Below are positions 43,913 to 46,577 of a stretch of DNA of 46,577 nt, piece by piece. Where the stretch lies: assembly GCA_051884915.1 (NCBI GenBank), contig JBJEWF010000079.1, positions 1-46,577 of the forward strand. Direction: 5' to 3'. This DNA is from RUG572 sp051884915 (GTDB lineage Bacteria; Verrucomicrobiota; Kiritimatiellia; RFP12; UBA1067). The notes under the pieces are model-generated. The model was not told the DNA's origin and searched no databases. It saw nothing but the letters and a program-made list of their open reading frames with translations. A program made the translations under genes and the position numbers. Within the stretch, counting starts at the first letter, position 1, and each line of letters starts with the position of its first letter.

Positions 43913-44057
43913 AGAGCTTCATGACACGCTTGATGAGGTATACAAGACGAAGAAGGCGTTGAGCGATTCGTTCGCGACTTATGACGAGTTCGCCCAATGG
44001 CTGATGAAAGAGCAGAGTGCGGCCAAGGAACAGGGACGACGTTTCGTCCGTGCATAG
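43905..44057 (+). CDS. Small antitoxin-like partner of the PIN protein
   Basis: A 50-residue protein, MDEELHDTLDEVYKTKKALS to RRFVRA, overlapping the toxin gene by eight bases, with GGAGG at 43894-43898. It is acidic at the start, basic at the end and probably helical. The text after about residue 20 (SFATYDEFAQWLMKEQSAAKEQG) resembles the toxin-binding tail of small VapB-like antitoxins, but no DNA-binding fold can be named. The stop is three bases before repeat copy 2. Toxin-first order is less common. Confidence 0.65.
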   Translation: MDEELHDTLDEVYKTKKALSDSFATYDEFAQWLMKEQSAAKEQGRRFVRA

Positions 44058-44060
44058 TTG

Positions 44061-44243
44061 ATTTTCGTGCGGTGGGTTTGTGTCCTGCCGGGCGGACGCG
44101 CAAGCGGAATTGATCTTTAATAGATGCCGACGGGCACAAGACGTCGGCAACCGTTCTCCCCCGTGCCGCAAGGCGCGAAGGAGAAAGAACCCCGCAAGGC
44201 GACTTCAAGCAAGTTTGCCGACCGGGGAGCCAGCAACCCCAAA
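44061..44243 (+). ncRNA. 183-bp repeated structured element, copy 2
   Basis: Same element as 43151-43333 in the same direction. The GNRA hairpin here is CGC-GCAA-GCG and the main stem is TGCCGACG with CGTCGGCA, fully paired. No promoter of its own is evident; it would be the 3' part of the PIN transcript. Sequence identity ends sharply after AACCCCAAA. Confidence 0.5.
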
Positions 44244-44702
44244 AGGGGCTGGCGCGTACGCAATCTTGCGTATTTGGCTTTGATTGAAAACCGCCAAAAT
44301 CTTCAACGAAAAGCCGGATATGTGAGATGCGCTACGTGGTACTCACGTGGCGTGTCTTCTATTCGTTGTTTTTCGTAAGGCGCTTGGCGGTGCCTCAATC
44401 AGAACATCGAGGTGAAGGCACGCCACTCCTTTTTCTGCGCCGGGTGGTGGGGTCCTTGGTGAATGGGGCGCGGGAAGAAAAGAGGGTTCAGTATGGATAT
44501 AATTGTCGGCACAGGCGTTGCAATCTTGTGTATGGGATCGATCAAAGATTGTAGCCAAAGACGATTTTCCGCACAGACGGTTTTGGCGTGCAATCCCTTG
44601 TGATGACGGGTTGCACTATGTCGTAGGAATGTTTTCTTGGAGATAAAAGAACGCCTGTAATGGCACAACAAAACCCCGATACGGTCTTTACAGGGCATTA
44701 AA
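44244..44702 (+). other. Gene-poor stretch with hairpins
   Basis: No convincing gene. A perfect 7-bp stem TACGCAA-TC-TTGCGTA lies at about 44257-44272. An 8-bp stem (GCTACGTG with CACGTGGC, one G-U) lies at about 44330-44350. A 75-codon frame at 44327-44554 has no ribosome site and no recognisable similarity. The last 100 bases before the FRG gene hold no clear promoter. Confidence 0.5.
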
Positions 44703-45680
44703 ATGGAGCGTCAGAACAAGATGATGCGGTGTAGGAGTGTTAGCGATATTGTGAAGAAGGCTGATAGGATACTGTTTCACGAATTGGATTGTCTGCATTC
44801 CAAAGATGCAGAGTTCTACTTTCGCGGCGAATCGATGAATTTTGCCCGTCAGAAGGAGGGCTTCTCATTGCCGCTTGGTACGAGTTTCCCTTGCTCTTTG
44901 GATCGTGATGAGGCGTGGAGAAAGAACGAACGAGAACTATATCACGAAGCGTTGCGATTGAACATCGTTTCCTTTGACGAAGACAAAACGATGGTCGAGC
45001 GGGTGGCGAGAATGCAACACTATCAGCTGCCGACTCGCTTTTGCGATATGACATCGGACGTCCTAACCGCCACGCAATTTGCTTGTGGCACTGGAGATGT
45101 GAATATCGGTAATCGCGACAACGGGCATGATGGGTATATTCGCGTTATAAAGGTCAAGCGTGAGCGTATGAAATCGTTTACCAGTGACATAATTACGGCG
45201 ATTGCACATTTGCCGCTTGTCCGCTGGAACAATGTCAATCCGTCAAAAGAGAATGGCCTTGACTATTTACGTTATGAGGTGACAAACAGCCGTCCGGGTT
45301 TTTCGATGGAGGTTGCCGAGTCAACTGGGAGTGACCGTCTTCGCAGTGCTAAAGAGCAACTACGGGAAGAAATCCAGCATGTCTGGGCGTTCAAACCGAT
45401 CTTGAATACGCCACGAATAAGATCACAGTCCGGCATTTTTCTGGTGTTCGGCTGCCGTGATGGCAAACAACCTCTGAATCCATCGTTTTCGACAGCAGAT
45501 TACGACAAGCCTGATGCGCCAAGTTTTGGTATCGCGCAGGTTGCCGTGATTCAGATTGACGGATCTTGCAAGAAACGAATACGCGATGAGTTGCGTTACT
45601 TCGGAATGCCAACAGAGGGCCTTTATCCAGACTTGTCAAACGTCTGCATGGAGATATCTCAACGGATAAGAAAACTTTAA
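44703..45680 (+). CDS. FRG-domain protein, probable defence or toxin gene
   Basis: A 325-residue protein. The FRG domain is named for the motif seen here as FYFRGESMNFARQ. Its other conserved part, ERVARMQHYQLPTRFCDMTSDVLTATQFACG, matches the family pattern M-Q-H-Y-x-L-P-T-R-x-x-D-x-T. FRG proteins are often found in mobile and phage-defence loci, and their biochemical role is unsettled. Base use is clearly AT-richer than in the core genes. ATG 44703 has only CAGGG upstream; ATG 44721 or 44724 could also be used. It sits 19 bases ahead of an unrecognised gene that may be its partner. Confidence 0.75.
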   Translation: MERQNKMMRCRSVSDIVKKADRILFHELDCLHSKDAEFYFRGESMNFARQKEGFSLPLGTSFPCSLDRDEAWRKNERELYHEALRLNIVSFDEDKTMVERVARMQHYQLPTRFCDMTSDVLTATQFACGTGDVNIGNRDNGHDGYIRVIKVKRERMKSFTSDIITAIAHLPLVRWNNVNPSKENGLDYLRYEVTNSRPGFSMEVAESTGSDRLRSAKEQLREEIQHVWAFKPILNTPRIRSQSGIFLVFGCRDGKQPLNPSFSTADYDKPDAPSFGIAQVAVIQIDGSCKKRIRDELRYFGMPTEGLYPDLSNVCMEISQRIRKL

Positions 45681-45699
45681 ACCAAAGAAAGAGAAAGTC

Positions 45700-46125
45700 A
45701 TGTCTAAAGGACATTCCAACGGCACAACAGACAACGCCTCTACCAAGAATCCTGTTGAGAGATACTACACCGAAGGCGTCATCAAGGAGCTTTGGATAAA
45801 ATCCGCTAAAGAAGTTTGTTTCACAGTGATGCCGGATTCAGAATACTCAGTTGAAGTTGAGCATAAGGGCGAAAAGAAAACATGTGCAGTATTTCGGCCA
45901 GAAAACTTCTCGGAGCGTGTCTTTGGTGGTGCAGTCGCTGATTTGTACGCAGGCGAGTTCACATTTTCGGGTTTAATGTGCATGACATTTGATCGACTGC
46001 TACGAATTAAGATCAATGGCTGCCATATTCGGATTTACGTCGTCAGTAAAGATCCTATGATGAAGTACGGCGGAGAGTCTAAAGTGCCGCTTCAAGTTTC
46101 AGAGATTCGCCTAAAGCAGAAGTGA
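45700..46125 (+). CDS. Unrecognised protein downstream of the FRG gene
   Basis: A 141-residue protein I do not recognise. It has a polar Ser/Thr/Asn-rich start (about 1-20), no signal peptide and no membrane helix. The body alternates beta strands (ELWIKSAKEVCFTVMPDSEYSVEVE, RLLRIKINGCHIRIYVVS) and ends KVPLQVSEIRLKQK. AAGAGAAAG precedes ATG 45700. Tight spacing behind the FRG gene and the same AT-rich base use suggest they are one unit, with this as a possible neutraliser or co-factor. Confidence 0.6.
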   Translation: MSKGHSNGTTDNASTKNPVERYYTEGVIKELWIKSAKEVCFTVMPDSEYSVEVEHKGEKKTCAVFRPENFSERVFGGAVADLYAGEFTFSGLMCMTFDRLLRIKINGCHIRIYVVSKDPMMKYGGESKVPLQVSEIRLKQK

Positions 46126-46141
46126 CACAGGGAGCAGGCAG

Positions 46142-46577
46142 ATGAACTTCAAAAAACTGGTAGTAGCGGGAATTATGGCAGTTGCCGCGCGTGCGATGGC
46201 GCTCGATTGCGAGGTGACGGGGGTAACCGCCCAGCAGCGATATCCGTGGAACGGGCTGGTGGATATCACCGTGACACTTTCGGGCGCAGAAAACGACGTC
46301 GCCAATGCCGACTTTTCGTTTGTGGCGACGAACAAGGCGACGAAGACGGAACTGTCAATCGCGAGTTTGACGCGCAATGGCAAGCCGTCGGGTTCGGGCA
46401 CTTCATGGACGCAGAAAATCATTTGGAATGCTGCCAATGACGTTGCGGACGAGATGGTGGCCGACATCGAATTGTCGGTCGCGGTGACGAGTGGTGTGCA
46501 GCTGTGGGAAGATGGCCCCTATTGGGCGGAGTGCAATGTGGGCGCGACAAAGCCCGAAGAGTCTGGCTACCACTTCT
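46142..46577 (+). CDS. Secreted protein with Fibrobacter-type major domain, cut by window end
   Basis: At least 145 residues, open at the right edge. GGGAG lies before ATG 46142. The signal peptide is MNFKKLVVAGIMAVAARAMA. A beta-rich segment (about 21-118) is followed by VQLWEDGPYWAECNVGATKP, which is the entry of the FISUMP (Fibrobacter succinogenes major) domain found in secreted proteins of gut and rumen bacteria. GC content rises again here, so the AT-rich island ends near 46130. Confidence 0.7.
   Translation, partial: MNFKKLVVAGIMAVAARAMALDCEVTGVTAQQRYPWNGLVDITVTLSGAENDVANADFSFVATNKATKTELSIASLTRNGKPSGSGTSWTQKIIWNAANDVADEMVADIELSVAVTSGVQLWEDGPYWAECNVGATKPEESGYHF

Noticed and set aside
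43151..44243. Integron attC sites around the PIN cassette
   Set aside because: The repeats are longer than typical attC, show no clear core GTTRRRY pair at the cassette joins, and no integrase is in view; kept only as an alternative.
44327..44554. 75-codon frame as a gene
   Set aside because: No ribosome site, no signal or domain, and it runs through a hairpin-rich spacer.

Overview
The window reads as a GC-rich bacterial chromosome segment. The best guess is the PVC superphylum, and within it something like a Kiritimatiellota or Verrucomicrobia gut or rumen bacterium. This is inferred from the secreted proteins: autotransporter-type beta-strand repeats, jellyroll domains, a right-handed beta-helix protein and a C-terminal Fibrobacter-type major-domain start. 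The housekeeping gene order is ordinary bacterial. No rRNA, integrase, transposase or CRISPR array was seen.

Layout. (1) 1-16.6 kb is a secreted-protein region: two very large beta-strand-repeat proteins, a Pmp-like beta-helix protein, an LUD-domain protein, a Calx-beta protein and a secreted clan GH-D alpha-galactosidase-like enzyme. It carries several duplication scars: a 19-bp tandem duplication that shifts frame in the first gene, a deleted second copy of the LUD gene, and a 120-bp leader plus signal-peptide cassette placed in front of two unrelated genes. (2) 16.7-22.7 kb is nusA-infB-rbfA-truB-ribF. The TruB here lacks the catalytic aspartate and the partner arginine. (3) 22.7-24.9 kb on the minus strand is a tRNA-Leu, tRNA-Glu, AsmA-like unit with one promoter. 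(4) 24.9-35.6 kb holds cysK, an NhaC-type antiporter, a ThyX-like protein, rluB, hisS, a methyltransferase-like gene, a Sel1-repeat protein, ilvB-ilvN, aroE and nagB. (5) 35.6-41 kb is tRNA-Thr, tuf, rpmG, tRNA-Trp, secE, nusG, rplKAJL, then efp instead of rpoBC. EF-Tu has an altered switch I motif. (6) galE and a type 4 uracil-DNA glycosylase follow.

(7) 43.0-46.1 kb is an accessory island that is visibly richer in A and T. A 183-bp sequence occurs twice in direct orientation on both sides of a PIN-toxin plus 50-residue partner module. The two copies differ at five positions, and three of these keep an apparent RNA structure (one GNRA loop exchanged for another, one A-U pair exchanged for G-U), so the repeat is proposed to be a structured RNA element. 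Then come an FRG-domain gene and an unrecognised gene, both plausible defence genes. The window ends inside a secreted major-domain protein.

Several promoters share an extended -10 (TGN before TATAMT) without a clear -35 box. All functions are read from motifs and context only; no database search was possible.
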